This document shows positions 35,152 through 45,456 of a stretch of 64,000 bases of DNA, piece after piece. The stretch comes from Phenylobacterium sp. (lineage in GTDB: Bacteria > Pseudomonadota > Alphaproteobacteria > Caulobacterales > Caulobacteraceae): assembly GCF_013911965.1 (NCBI RefSeq), contig NZ_JACESE010000006.1, positions 62,001-126,000 on the forward strand, written 5' to 3'. The position numbers were made by a program, and so were the translations under genes. Numbering within the stretch: the stretch's first letter is position 1; every line of letters begins with the position of its first letter. The notes under the pieces are model-generated. The model was not told where the DNA came from. It ran no database searches and worked only from the letters and a program-made list of their open reading frames with translations.

Positions 35152-35165
35152 TGACGCCCGCGTCA
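35152..35165. promoter_or_regulatory. Shared palindrome upstream of copy B
   Basis: TGACGCCCGCGTCA is a perfect 14-base palindrome (TGACGC-N2-GCGTCA), 141 bases upstream of the copy B start. An equal-quality palindrome stands before the ferredoxin reductase gene (41758-41771). With its flank it reads as TGAC-N6-GTCAA, similar in layout to Crp/Fnr-family sites. Confidence 0.55.
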
Positions 35166-35191
35166 ATTTTCGGAGAGGACGCCCCGCCGCC

Positions 35192-35226
35192 GAAAGAAAA
35201 CGCCCGCCGGACGGGTCCGGCGGGCG
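35192..35226 (-). terminator. Terminator after diiron copy C
   Basis: An 11-bp perfect stem, CGCCCGCCGGA (35201-35211) with TCCGGCGGGCG (35216-35226), followed on the minus strand by TTTTCTTTC. It lies 31 bases beyond the copy C stop. Confidence 0.92.
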
Positions 35227-35256
35227 AAGGTCGATGAGATGGAAAGGGCGGCGGCC

Positions 35257-36387
35257 CTATTCGGCCGCGATGGTCACCGGGGCGGCCATGCGGTCCTTGA
35301 AGTTGATCTCCTGGAGGTACTTGATGCCCTCCTCGGCGATGTCGTCGCCGACCATCCGGTCGCCTTCGGCCTTCAGCTCGTCCATGTCCACATAGGTGGC
35401 GTAGAAGGCCCGCGTGCGGTCGGTGATGATGCCCGCGTTGAGCAGGGTCTTCACCAGCACGCGGAAGATGTTGGTCTGCTCCTTCATGTTCTCCCGGCGG
35501 GTCTCGTCGGTGACCATCTCGGCCATCTCGGCGATCACCTTGTCCGGATCCAGGCCGAACTCCTCATAGAGGTCGCGCTGCTGGCTGGGGGAGACCAGGT
35601 TGAAGAGCAGGGTCTGGAAGCAGTGGGCCGCCCAGTCCTCGATGATGGCGTGCTCTTCGGCGTTCAGGTGCGGGATGGTCCGGTCGGCCCAGATCTTCCC
35701 GAACTTGTGGTGGAAGGCTTCATCCGTCATGACCAGCTGAAGGAGCTTCTTGCCGGTCGGATCGTTGATGTTGTTGAAGAAGGTGGCGAAAGCGCCCATG
35801 GCCAGGCCTTCCACCAGCATCTGCATGCCGATGATCTTCTTGTAGACCTCCGGGCTGCCGATGATCTCCACCAGCAGGGTCTTCAGCGTCGGGCCGCATT
35901 CCACCGGACGGCCCCAGCGGGCCTTGATGTACTTGGCGAAGGCCGTGACGTGGCGGGCTTCTTCACGGGTCTGGTTGGCGGCGTATTCCTGCGCGCCCTG
36001 GTCCTTCAGCACGTGGCACAGGCTGGCCGACAGGTTCAGCGCCCCCTGCTCGCCGTGCAGGATGGAGGAGAAGGAGCGCAGGGCCGACTGGTTCACGAAG
36101 CGGACGCGGGTCTTCCAGTCCGACAGGTGGTTGGAGACGTAGTCCGTGGACATGGAGATGATCATGTCCTCGGGCAGGATCATCTCGTTTTCCATGTCGA
36201 AGGGCTCGGAGAAGTCGATGTACTTCTTGTCGAGCGGATCCCAGAAATGGTCGTGGGTGGCCGAGATGATCTTGTCGAAGGCCGTGGAGCGCGCGTTGTA
36301 GCGGTCCAGCTCCAGCATCGACTCGAAGTCGTCGGGGGCGACGGCGTCGTAGATGATGTCCTTGGTGATGTTGCCGTCGGCGGCCAT
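35257..36387 (-). CDS. Ferritin-like diiron protein, copy C
   Basis: 376 residues with the same ligand set as copies A and B (E113, E143, H146, E193, E223, H226). The core around the diiron site is almost identical among copies, while residues 68-103 and parts after about 260 vary, suggesting different partners or substrates. The conserved tail ends in PVTIAAE in all three. It stands first in the minus-strand series, with its own promoter region and terminator. No known family name is offered. Confidence 0.82.
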   Translation of the reverse strand: MAADGNITKDIIYDAVAPDDFESMLELDRYNARSTAFDKIISATHDHFWDPLDKKYIDFSEPFDMENEMILPEDMIISMSTDYVSNHLSDWKTRVRFVNQSALRSFSSILHGEQGALNLSASLCHVLKDQGAQEYAANQTREEARHVTAFAKYIKARWGRPVECGPTLKTLLVEIIGSPEVYKKIIGMQMLVEGLAMGAFATFFNNINDPTGKKLLQLVMTDEAFHHKFGKIWADRTIPHLNAEEHAIIEDWAAHCFQTLLFNLVSPSQQRDLYEEFGLDPDKVIAEMAEMVTDETRRENMKEQTNIFRVLVKTLLNAGIITDRTRAFYATYVDMDELKAEGDRMVGDDIAEEGIKYLQEINFKDRMAAPVTIAAE

Positions 36388-36476
36388 GGCTTCGTCCTCC
36401 TGAAGATCGATCGGGCTCTGGTTGCCGGCCCGCGCCGGTGCGGGCTGGCCCTTTGATCTCCGGGAAGGATCGCAGA

Positions 36477-36495
36477 TGAACGGCGTTCAGTCAAC
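36477..36495 (-). promoter_or_regulatory. Conserved element upstream of copy C
   Basis: TGAACGGCGTTCA (36477-36489) is a perfect palindrome, followed by GTCAAC; on the gene's strand TTGACTGAACGCCGTTCA. It is the best of the three copies of this element. Confidence 0.5.
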
Positions 36496-36500
36496 GAAGA

Positions 36501-36514
36501 TGACGGGGGCGTCA
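36501..36514. promoter_or_regulatory. Shared palindrome upstream of copy C
   Basis: TGACGGGGGCGTCA matches TGACGC-N2-GCGTCA with one mismatch, 114 bases upstream of the copy C start and 11 bases beyond the GAAC-N3-GTTC element. Confidence 0.5.
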
Positions 36515-36571
36515 CCTTTCGTAACCGGTTGTTCATCCTGACGTAACGGCGCCGCGCCGGCCGCGGGAGGT

Positions 36572-36964
36572 TCAGTCGGCGGCGGCCTCGATCGCCTCGA
36601 TCTGCTCGTCGGACAGGCCGAAGTGATGACCGATCTCGTGGACGAGAACGTGGGAGACGAGGTCCTCCAGGCTGACGTCCCCGCGCGCCGCCCACTCGTC
36701 CAGGATCGGCCGCCGGTAGAGGAAGACCATCGACGGCTGGGTCGCCGGATCCAGCACCGAACGGCGCGCCAGATCGACCCCGTGATAGAGGCCCGTCAGC
36801 TCGAAGGGATCCTCGATCCCGAGCTCGTTCAGCACCTCCTCGTCGGGGAAGTCGTCGACCCGGAAGATGACGTGGCCCGTCATCCGCCGGAATTCCTCGG
36901 GCAGGCGGGCGAAGGCGGCTTCGGCCAGGGCGGCGAAGTCGTCGAGGCTGGGCGCGCGGCTCAT
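36572..36964 (-). CDS. Small zincin metallopeptidase-family protein
   Basis: 130 residues. The zinc site HEIGHHFGLSDEQ (HExxHxxxxxD) is at the C-terminus, and MTGHVIFRVDDFPDEEVLNELG and YRRPILDEWA are typical of the DUF1025-like single-domain zincins. The substrate is unknown. It overlaps the upstream hypothetical gene by 4 bases. Confidence 0.85.
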   Translation of the reverse strand: MSRAPSLDDFAALAEAAFARLPEEFRRMTGHVIFRVDDFPDEEVLNELGIEDPFELTGLYHGVDLARRSVLDPATQPSMVFLYRRPILDEWAARGDVSLEDLVSHVLVHEIGHHFGLSDEQIEAIEAAAD

Positions 36965-37545
36965 TCGTCAGGCATCACCGAATGGGGCGCTTCGGGCCGG
37001 CGGACCTCGAAGAGGCCGATGTCGAGGGGCTGCTGCGGGCGCACGGCGCGCAGCGGCTGGCGCGTGAGGGCCTTCAGGGTGTCGCGGTCGGCCTCGCCGG
37101 CCTTGCGCTGCTGCCGGGCCTGGGGCGCATCGGAGAGGTCGGGCCCGTCTCCGACCCGCCAGTAGGAGACCTGAAGACGCCAGACCGTCGCCACGGGCGC
37201 CGCCGGCGCCTCGGGCCAGCGCCGGCCGTCCTGGAAGCTGGGCGCCAGCGGCGCGGGCAGGCGCCGGCGACCGCGCACGGGCGCCGCCAGCTCCACCAGC
37301 CGGCAGAAGCGGTCCTCCGGCGGCAGGGTCAGGGTCCGGCCCGGCCGGTCGTCCTCCACCCGGCCGGCATGGGCGTCCAGCGCAGCCTCACGGGCGGCGT
37401 ATTCGGGCCCGACCCCCTGGGTGACGAAGCTCACGCGTTCGCCGCCGGCCAGGCGGCTGGCCTCGCGCTCGCGCGCCGCGCGGCCCAGCGGTCCGCCCAG
37501 GGCCGCCGCAGCGTCGGGCGCGACGGGATAGAGGATGGCGGTCAT
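36961..37545 (-). CDS. Conserved hypothetical protein, Arg/Pro-rich
   Basis: 194 residues from the ATG at 37545, starting MTAILYPVAPDAAAALG. The middle has TLTLPPEDRFCRLVEL and ATVWRLQVSYWRVGD; no membrane helix or known motif is seen. It is probably real because it is translationally coupled to the zincin gene (4-base overlap) and because the frame begins neatly between two genes. I do not recognise it. Confidence 0.65.
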   Translation of the reverse strand: MTAILYPVAPDAAAALGGPLGRAAREREASRLAGGERVSFVTQGVGPEYAAREAALDAHAGRVEDDRPGRTLTLPPEDRFCRLVELAAPVRGRRRLPAPLAPSFQDGRRWPEAPAAPVATVWRLQVSYWRVGDGPDLSDAPQARQQRKAGEADRDTLKALTRQPLRAVRPQQPLDIGLFEVRRPEAPHSVMPDE

Positions 37546-37668
37546 GGCGCCATTCTCGCGCAATCTCGGAGCTCTGTGAACGGAGCGCGCGTGCGGCGTA
37601 CGAATTTGGGTCTTATGGTTGATCCTGGGTGATTCGCATCGGCGTGGACGGACGCCGATGGAGTGGTG

Positions 37669-39990
37669 ATGAACGCGCACGAACTGATCCTGGCTGCGGC
37701 CGCCGGCGCGGTCTGTCTGGCCATCTGCGCAACCCTGTGGGCCCTGGCCCAGCAGCGGCAGGGTCGGATGCGGCTGTCGGCCCTGCAGGCCCGGGTCGCG
37801 GCGCTGGAGACCCAGGCCGAGGTGGCCCAGTCCTCCGTGGAGGCCTTCGACTCCGCCCTGCTGGCGGTGGAGGACGGCCGCGCCATCCTGGCCTCGGGCG
37901 AGGAGAGCCTGGCCGTCTGCGCTGCGGCGCTCGGCCTGGAGACGGCCGACGCCCAGGGCCTGGTCAACGCCCTGATGCGGGCCGATCCCGACCATGCGCG
38001 GCGTCTGCGCGCCCTGTTCGAACGCGGCGAGGCCTGCGCCTTCGAGGCCCGCGGGCCGGAAGGCGTCGTCGCCGTCGAAGGCCGGGCCGCCGGTGCGATC
38101 GCCTGGCTGCGTCTGTCGGCGGTGATCGGCGACGACGCCGGCCTGCCCACCGCCCCGCGTTTCGCCGCCTTCCTCGACGCCCGCACCGGCCCGGCCTGGA
38201 TCGCCTCGGCCGATGGTTCGCCGGTCTGGGTGAACGCCGCCTGGCTCGCCGCGGTGGACGCCGTCAGCCTTGACGACGCCGCCAGCCGCGACCTCACCTT
38301 CGACAAGGCGGCCGACGAACTGGCGAGCGAAGCGGCCAATCTCGCCCAGGTGCGGGAGACCACCCGCTGGCTGACGGTCGGCGGACGTCGCCGGGCCTTC
38401 CACATCACCGCCCGCCCGCTGGAGGGCGGCGGCGTCGGGGTCTGGGCCGAGGACGTCACCGAGACCGAGGAGATGCGCGAGGCGCTGAAGCGCCACGTGG
38501 CCGCCCACGACGAGACGCTCAACCACATCGCCGACGCCGTCGCCATCTTCGGCCCCAGCAAGAAGATGATCTTCCACAACACGGCCTTCGCCGAGCTGTG
38601 GGGCCTGGAGCCGGCCTGGCTGGCCGAGCAGCCCTCGCATGGCGAACTGCTGGACCGCCTGCGGCAGCGCCGCCGCCTGCCCGAGACCGCCGACTACGGG
38701 CGCTGGAAGGCCGCCGAGCTGGGCCGCTACGAGGCGCTGGACGCCAGCCCCGACGACCTGTGGAGCCTGCCCGACGGCCGCACCCTGCGCGTGGTGCGCC
38801 AGCCCCACCCGATGGGCGGGGTCCTGCTGCTCTTCTCCGACATCACCGACGAGCTGAAGCTCAAGGCGCAGTACAACGCCCTGATCCAGGTGCAGCAGGC
38901 CACGCTCGACAAGCTGAACGACGCCGTCGCCGTGTTCGGCTCCGACGGGCGCCTGCGCCTGCACAACGAGGCCTTCGAGCGGTTCTGGAACGTCACCCCC
39001 ACCCAGCTCGACCTGGCCGGCGACTTCGAGGGTGTGGTCGAGCTCTGCGTGCCGCGCCTGCACGATCTCGGCTTCTGGCGCGAGTTGAAGGGCCGGGTGG
39101 CCGATCCCGATCCGAGCGCACGGGCCCCCATGTCCGGCGAGGTGAAGACGTCCGACTCCCGCATCGTGAACTATCAGTCGCGGCCGCTGCCGGACGGGGC
39201 CACCCTGATCGCCTTCACCGACGTCACCGACGCGCGCAAGCTGGAGAGCGCGCTCGCCGACCGCTCGGCCGCGCTGGCCGACGCCGAGCGGCTGAAGCGC
39301 GATTTCGTCGGCAACGTCTCCTACGAACTGCGCACGCCGCTGACGACGATCATCGGCTATTCCGAGCTGCTGGAACGCTCGGGCGAGAACCTGTCGGAGC
39401 GCGGCCGCAGCCACGCGGCGGCCGTGCGCCTGGCCGCCACCCAGCTGGCGCGCTCGATCGACGACGTGCTCGACATGGCCCAGATCGACGCCGACGAGAT
39501 GGCGCTGGACCTTGAGGATGTCCGCGTCGCCGATCTGCTCGCCCAGTCCGCCGCGCGCTGGGCGCGGGAAGCCGAGGCCGGGCGGGTCGCGCTGGCGGTG
39601 GAGCATGCCGACGACATCGGCGTCATCCGCGCCGACGCCCACCGCCTGGGCCAGATCATGGATCACCTGATCGAGAACGCCATCCGCCAGACCCCGCCCG
39701 AGGGCAAGGTGACGGTCTCGGCCCGGCGCGCCCTGGGCGAGGTCAAGCTGCAGGTCAGCGACACGGGCCGGGGCATCCCCTTCCACGTCCAGGCCCACAT
39801 CTTCGACCGCTTCGTCGGCCGCGAACGGGGCGGGCCGGGCCTCGGCCTGGCCCTGGTCAAGGCGCTGACCGAGCTGCACGGCGGCTGGGTGGCCCTGGAG
39901 AGCGAGCCGGGCAACGGCGCCACCTTCACCTGCCACCTGCCCGAACTGGCCCAGGCCGAGGCCGGCAGCCACCGCGAACTGGAGTTCTAG
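37669..39990 (+). CDS. divL: Cell-cycle pseudokinase DivL
   Basis: 773 residues from ATG 37669 with GGAG 5 bases upstream; two in-frame GTGs precede it. A membrane helix (about 6-25) is followed by a coiled coil, at least three PAS-like regions, a HisKA-like helix and an HATPase domain with DTGRGIP and GPGLGLALVK. The H-box reads NVSYELRTPLTTIIGYSE, with Tyr552 in place of His: the DivL hallmark. DivL tunes the CckA-ChpT-CtrA relay with DivK. A GATTC (CcrM-type GANTC) lies at 37631, near the start. Confidence 0.95.
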   Translation: MNAHELILAAAAGAVCLAICATLWALAQQRQGRMRLSALQARVAALETQAEVAQSSVEAFDSALLAVEDGRAILASGEESLAVCAAALGLETADAQGLVNALMRADPDHARRLRALFERGEACAFEARGPEGVVAVEGRAAGAIAWLRLSAVIGDDAGLPTAPRFAAFLDARTGPAWIASADGSPVWVNAAWLAAVDAVSLDDAASRDLTFDKAADELASEAANLAQVRETTRWLTVGGRRRAFHITARPLEGGGVGVWAEDVTETEEMREALKRHVAAHDETLNHIADAVAIFGPSKKMIFHNTAFAELWGLEPAWLAEQPSHGELLDRLRQRRRLPETADYGRWKAAELGRYEALDASPDDLWSLPDGRTLRVVRQPHPMGGVLLLFSDITDELKLKAQYNALIQVQQATLDKLNDAVAVFGSDGRLRLHNEAFERFWNVTPTQLDLAGDFEGVVELCVPRLHDLGFWRELKGRVADPDPSARAPMSGEVKTSDSRIVNYQSRPLPDGATLIAFTDVTDARKLESALADRSAALADAERLKRDFVGNVSYELRTPLTTIIGYSELLERSGENLSERGRSHAAAVRLAATQLARSIDDVLDMAQIDADEMALDLEDVRVADLLAQSAARWAREAEAGRVALAVEHADDIGVIRADAHRLGQIMDHLIENAIRQTPPEGKVTVSARRALGEVKLQVSDTGRGIPFHVQAHIFDRFVGRERGGPGLGLALVKALTELHGGWVALESEPGNGATFTCHLPELAQAEAGSHRELEF

Positions 39991-40030
39991 GTCCAGGCGC
40001 CTTCAGCGCCGTCGCGCGGGCTCCGGCTCT

Positions 40031-40050
40031 CCTTCGTCCCCTCGTGGTCG
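40031..40050 (-). repeat. Degenerate copy of the ACCACGAAG-type repeat
   Basis: On the minus strand CGACCACGAGGGGACGAAGG resembles the 9-base units of the repeat at 46367-46440. It lies in the 174-base gap after divL. Weak match. Confidence 0.3.
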
Positions 40051-40090
40051 CGCGGAGACGCGTAAGGCCCGCGCAGGCCGCGCACGCAGA

Positions 40091-40157
40091 AACGCCGGGC
40101 GCAGAGTCCCGGCGTTCGCGATCTCAGTCGGCGGCGGCTGCGGCCCCGGCCGCAGCC
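40091..40157 (-). terminator. Two hairpins after the ferredoxin gene
   Basis: AACGCCGGG (40091-40099) pairs with CCCGGCGTT (40108-40116), and GGCTGCGGCC (40136-40145) with GGCCGCAGCC (40148-40157). Both stems are perfect. Neither has a long T-run on the minus strand; together they probably end the reductase-ferredoxin transcript. Confidence 0.5.
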
Positions 40158-40164
40158 CGCCCGA

Positions 40165-41734
<1,570 letters not shown>

Positions 41735-41757
41735 GCTCCTCCCCCGATGCAGAAAAA

Positions 41758-41771
41758 TGACGCCTGCGTCA
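41758..41771. promoter_or_regulatory. Shared palindrome upstream of ferredoxin reductase
   Basis: TGACGCCTGCGTCA, a perfect TGACGC-N2-GCGTCA palindrome 24 bases before the reductase start. On the gene's strand it begins TTGACGC, so it may cover a -35 element. Confidence 0.55.
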
Positions 41772-41797
41772 ACTTGGGAAAAGCAGGGCGCCCGTCT

Positions 41798-42580
41798 TTA
41801 GACCACGCGGTCGGCCAGCATCTTCTTGACCTCGGCGATCGCCTTGGCCGGGTTCAGGCCCTTCGGGCAGACCTGCGCGCAGTTCATGATCGTGTGGCAG
41901 CGATAGAGCTTGAACGGGTCTTCGAGCGCGTCAAGCCGCTCGCCCGTCGCCTCGTCGCGGCTGTCGATGATCCAGCGGTAGGCGTGGAGCAGGGTGGCCG
42001 GACCGAGGTACTTCTCCCCGTTCCACCAGTAGCTGGGGCAGGAGGTGGTGCAGCAGGCGCACAGGATGCACTCGTAGAGGCCGTCCAGCTTCTCGCGGTC
42101 CTCGGGCGTCTGGCGCCACTCGGTCTGCGGTTCGGGCGTGGTGGTGTGCAGCCACGGCTCGATGGAGGCGTACTGGGCGTAGAACATGGTCAGGTCGGGA
42201 ACCAGGTCCTTGACCACCGGCATCTGCGGCAGGGGGCTGATCTGGCACTCCTTGCCCGGGACCTCGTCCCAGCCGTGCGTGCAGGCCAGCGTGTTGCGGC
42301 CGCCGATGTTCATGGCGCAGGAGCCGCAGACCCCTTCCCGGCACGAGCGCCGGAAGGCGAGCGTCGGATCCATGGTGTTCTTGATGTGGATCAGCACGTC
42401 CAGGACCATGGGGCCGCAGGCGTCGACATCCACGTCGTAGGTGTCCCAGCGGGGGTTCTCGGTCCCCTCGGGATCGTAGCGGTAGACCTTGAAGGTCTTG
42501 ACCGTCTTGGCGCCGGCCGGGGCCGGGAAGTGCCGGCCCTTCTGGACCTGGGAGTTCTTCGGCAGGGAGAGTTGGACCAT
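41798..42580 (-). CDS. sdhB: Succinate dehydrogenase iron-sulfur subunit
   Basis: 260 residues with all three cluster motifs: [15 protein letters not shown] with NTLAC for [2Fe-2S], [11 protein letters not shown] for [4Fe-4S], and [15 protein letters not shown] for [3Fe-4S]. It links flavin to quinone in complex II. It is last of four sdh genes; 95 bases separate it from sdhA with nothing recognisable between. Confidence 0.97.
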   Translation of the reverse strand: MVQLSLPKNSQVQKGRHFPAPAGAKTVKTFKVYRYDPEGTENPRWDTYDVDVDACGPMVLDVLIHIKNTMDPTLAFRRSCREGVCGSCAMNIGGRNTLACTHGWDEVPGKECQISPLPQMPVVKDLVPDLTMFYAQYASIEPWLHTTTPEPQTEWRQTPEDREKLDGLYECILCACCTTSCPSYWWNGEKYLGPATLLHAYRWIIDSRDEATGERLDALEDPFKLYRCHTIMNCAQVCPKGLNPAKAIAEVKKMLADRVV

Positions 42581-42675
42581 CGGAGGCTATCCCTAGGCGA
42601 TGGCGGACGGCGCGCGCGCGGCGGCGCCGGTCCGGGACGAGGAGGAAAGGACGGAGGCGGCCACCGGCGCGGGCA

Positions 42676-44463
42676 TCAGTACACCCGCGCCTTGGGCGGG
42701 ATGTAGGCGATGTCGTTGGTCATGGTGAAGCTGTGCACCGGACGGTCGTCGAGGCGCACCTTGCCGGTGGCGTCGTCGAACCAGGCGAGCGTGTGCTTCA
42801 TCCAGTTGTCGTCGTCGCGGTCCGGATAGTCCTCGCGGGCGTGGGCGCCGCGGCTCTCGGTGCGGTTCAGGGCGCCGTTCACCGTCACGGCGGCCTGGCC
42901 GATCAGGTTGTCGAACTCGAGCGTCTCGACGAGGTCGGTGTTCCAGATCATGCCCCGATCGGTGACCTGGATGTCGCCGCGCTGGTCCTGGATCTTCTGC
43001 AGGCGCGCGACGCCCGAGGCCAGGCTCTCGCCCGTGCGGAACACCGCGGCGTCCTCCTGCATGGCCCGCTGCATGTCGAGGCGCAGTTGCGCCGTCGGCG
43101 TGCCGCCCTTGGCGTTGCGCAGGCGGTCGAGCCGTTCCAGGTGCGCCTCGGTGTGCGCCGGCTTGAGCTCCGGCTGCTTGGCGCCGGGGGTGAGGATGTC
43201 GGCGGCGCGCAGGGCGGCCGAGCGGCCGAACACCACCAGGTCGATCAGCGAGTTGGAGCCCAGGCGGTTGGCGCCGTGCACCGACACGCAGGCCGCCTCG
43301 CCCACGGCCATCAGGCCGGGGATCACCTTGTCCGGATCGTCGCCGTCGCGGGTGACCACCTCGGAATAGAAGTTCGTCGGGATGCCGCCCATGTTGTAGT
43401 GCACGGTCGGCAGCACCGGGATCGGGGCCTTGGTCACGTCCACGCCCGAGAAGATGCGGGCGCTTTCGGAGATGCCCGGCAGGCGCTGGTGCAGCACCTT
43501 GGGGTCCAGGTGGTCCAGGTGCAGGAAGATGTGGTCCTTGTTCGGACCCACGCCGCGGCCTTCGCGGATCTCGATGGTCATGGCCCGGCTGACCATGTCC
43601 CGCGGCGCGAGGTCCTTCACCGACGGCGCATAGCGCTCCATGAAGCGCTCGCCCTCGGAATTGGTCAGATAGCCGCCTTCGCCCCGGGCGCCCTCGGTGA
43701 TCAGGCAGCCGGCGCCGTAGATGCCGGTGGGGTGGAACTGCACGAACTCCATGTCCTGCAGGGGGAGGCCGGCGCGCAGCACCATGGCGTTGCCGTCGCC
43801 GGTGCAGGTGTGGGCGCTGGTGCAGGAGAAATAGGCCCGGCCGTAGCCGCCGGTGGCCAGGATGACGAGCTGGGCCTGGAAGCGGTGCAGGGTGCCGTCG
43901 TCCAGCTTCCAGGCGGTGACGCCCCGGCAGACGCCGTCGTCCATGATCAGGTCGAGGGCGAAGTACTCGATGAAGAACTCGGTGTCGTTGGCCAGCGACT
44001 GGCCATACATGGTGTGCAGCATGGCGTGACCGGTGCGGTCGGCCGCCGCGCAGGTGCGCTGGATCGGGGCCTCGCCGTAGTTCTTGGTCATGCCGCCGAA
44101 GGCGCGCTGGTAGATCTTGCCGTCCTCGGTGCGCGAGAAGGGCACGCCCCAGTGCTCGAGTTCATAGACGGCGGCCGGCGCGTTGCGGCACAGGTATTCG
44201 ATGGCGTCCTGATCGCCCAGCCAGTCCGACCCCTTGACGGTGTCGTACATGTGCCAGCGCCAGTCGTCCTCGCCCATGTTGCCGAGGCTGGCGGAGATGC
44301 CGCCCTGGGCGGCGACGGTGTGCGAGCGCGTCGGGAAGACCTTGGTCACGCAGGCGGTCTTCAGCCCGGCCTGGGCGCAGCCCAGCGCCGCGCGCAGGCC
44401 CGACCCGCCGGCGCCCACGACGACGACGTCGAACTTGTGGTCGATGAATTCGTAAGCGGCCAT
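42676..44463 (-). CDS. sdhA: Succinate dehydrogenase flavoprotein subunit
   Basis: 595 residues from the ATG at 44463 ([28 protein letters not shown]). FAD is covalently bound at the His in [11 protein letters not shown]; catalytic segments [11 protein letters not shown] and [10 protein letters not shown] are present. It oxidises succinate in the TCA cycle. It lies 2 bases after the sdhD stop. Confidence 0.97.
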   Translation of the reverse strand: MAAYEFIDHKFDVVVVGAGGSGLRAALGCAQAGLKTACVTKVFPTRSHTVAAQGGISASLGNMGEDDWRWHMYDTVKGSDWLGDQDAIEYLCRNAPAAVYELEHWGVPFSRTEDGKIYQRAFGGMTKNYGEAPIQRTCAAADRTGHAMLHTMYGQSLANDTEFFIEYFALDLIMDDGVCRGVTAWKLDDGTLHRFQAQLVILATGGYGRAYFSCTSAHTCTGDGNAMVLRAGLPLQDMEFVQFHPTGIYGAGCLITEGARGEGGYLTNSEGERFMERYAPSVKDLAPRDMVSRAMTIEIREGRGVGPNKDHIFLHLDHLDPKVLHQRLPGISESARIFSGVDVTKAPIPVLPTVHYNMGGIPTNFYSEVVTRDGDDPDKVIPGLMAVGEAACVSVHGANRLGSNSLIDLVVFGRSAALRAADILTPGAKQPELKPAHTEAHLERLDRLRNAKGGTPTAQLRLDMQRAMQEDAAVFRTGESLASGVARLQKIQDQRGDIQVTDRGMIWNTDLVETLEFDNLIGQAAVTVNGALNRTESRGAHAREDYPDRDDDNWMKHTLAWFDDATGKVRLDDRPVHSFTMTNDIAYIPPKARVY

Positions 44464-44465
44464 GC

Positions 44466-44858
44466 TCAGTAAGCTCCGCCCGTGAGGGCGACCTTCAGGA
44501 TGGAGAAGAGGGCGAGCGCGCCGAACAGCGCGCAGACGAAGAGGTTGAGCAGCAGCAGGCCCGCCTTGGAGATGCGCTTGTGGATGTAGTCCTCGACCAC
44601 GACCCGCATGCCCGCATGCATGTGGTGGAAGCTGATCACCGTCAGCAAGGCGAGCAGCACGGCGTTCAGCGGCGAGGACAGCCACGCCACGGCCATCTCG
44701 TAATCGCTGCGCGCCAGTCGCAGGACGGCGAAGACGCCCCAGAGGACGAGCGGCACGAGCGCGACCGAGGTCACGCGCTCGGCGATCCAGTGGCTGACGC
44801 CGTGGTGCGAGGCGCCCAGGCCCCGGGCGCGCGACAGCGGAGTGCGGAAATCGGCCAT
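44466..44858 (-). CDS. sdhD: Succinate dehydrogenase membrane anchor subunit
   Basis: 130 residues with three membrane helices; [17 protein letters not shown] contains the haem-b ligand His and the quinone-site Asp-Tyr. The N-terminal part ([22 protein letters not shown]) is typical of alphaproteobacterial SdhD. It overlaps the sdhC stop by one base. Confidence 0.93.
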   Translation of the reverse strand: MADFRTPLSRARGLGASHHGVSHWIAERVTSVALVPLVLWGVFAVLRLARSDYEMAVAWLSSPLNAVLLALLTVISFHHMHAGMRVVVEDYIHKRISKAGLLLLNLFVCALFGALALFSILKVALTGGAY

Positions 44859-45265
44859 CAGAGCGCTCCCGTCATGGCGGCGATGATCCAGACCACGGCC
44901 GTGGCGACGACGGCGAAGGCGATGGTGGCCACCGCGCCGGCGTTCGCCGCCGGGACCCGCAGGGCCACGCCCATGTCCCAGACCAGGTGCTGGACGCCCT
45001 TGGCCAGATGGAAGAAGACCGAGAAGGACAGGCCGAAGAGGACGAGCTTGCCGAGCGGCGAGCCCATCAGGTCCATGAAGGTCCCATAGGCCTCAGGGCC
45101 GGCCGCCAGGCACATGGCCCAGCCCGCCAGGATCAGCGCGCCCACATAGAGCGCCACGCCCGTCATCCGGTGCAGGATGGAGGTCGCCATGGTGATGTGC
45201 CAGCGCCAGACCTGAAGGTGCGGCGCGGTAGGTCGTTCTCGAATGGTCCGCGTGGCGTCCGACAT
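44858..45265 (-). CDS. sdhC: Succinate dehydrogenase cytochrome b556 subunit
   Basis: 135 residues from ATG 45265. [29 protein letters not shown] holds the quinone-site Ser and Arg and the SdhC signature; [12 protein letters not shown] supplies the haem His. Three membrane helices. It is the first gene of sdhCDAB. The Shine-Dalgarno sequence is weak. Confidence 0.93.
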   Translation of the reverse strand: MSDATRTIRERPTAPHLQVWRWHITMATSILHRMTGVALYVGALILAGWAMCLAAGPEAYGTFMDLMGSPLGKLVLFGLSFSVFFHLAKGVQHLVWDMGVALRVPAANAGAVATIAFAVVATAVVWIIAAMTGAL

Positions 45266-45309
45266 GGATTCGCAGCCGCTCCCTCTTGCCCTGCATGCGT
45301 GTGCGGCCG

Positions 45310-45337
45310 CTTTTACGCCGCCGACCCCGGGTGTCAA
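45310..45337 (-). promoter_or_regulatory. Promoter of the sdhCDAB operon
   Basis: On the minus strand a perfect TTGACA (45337-45332) and TAAAAG (45315-45310) are 16 bases apart, 45 bases upstream of sdhC. Confidence 0.6.
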
Positions 45338-45456
45338 ACGAAGGCGCCGCCCAATGCCCTCACGGCGCACGGACCTTCGCAAAGGCGGAAGTTCGGCCGA
45401 AACCACCTCCCTGACAATCCGTCTTTCCTGTAGCCTTCCTTCGCGGGAGACGAAGG

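Noticed and set aside
41773-41797. Terminator after sdhB
   Set aside because: Only a 4-bp GGGC/GCCC core with mismatches beyond it and a short T-run; too weak to list.
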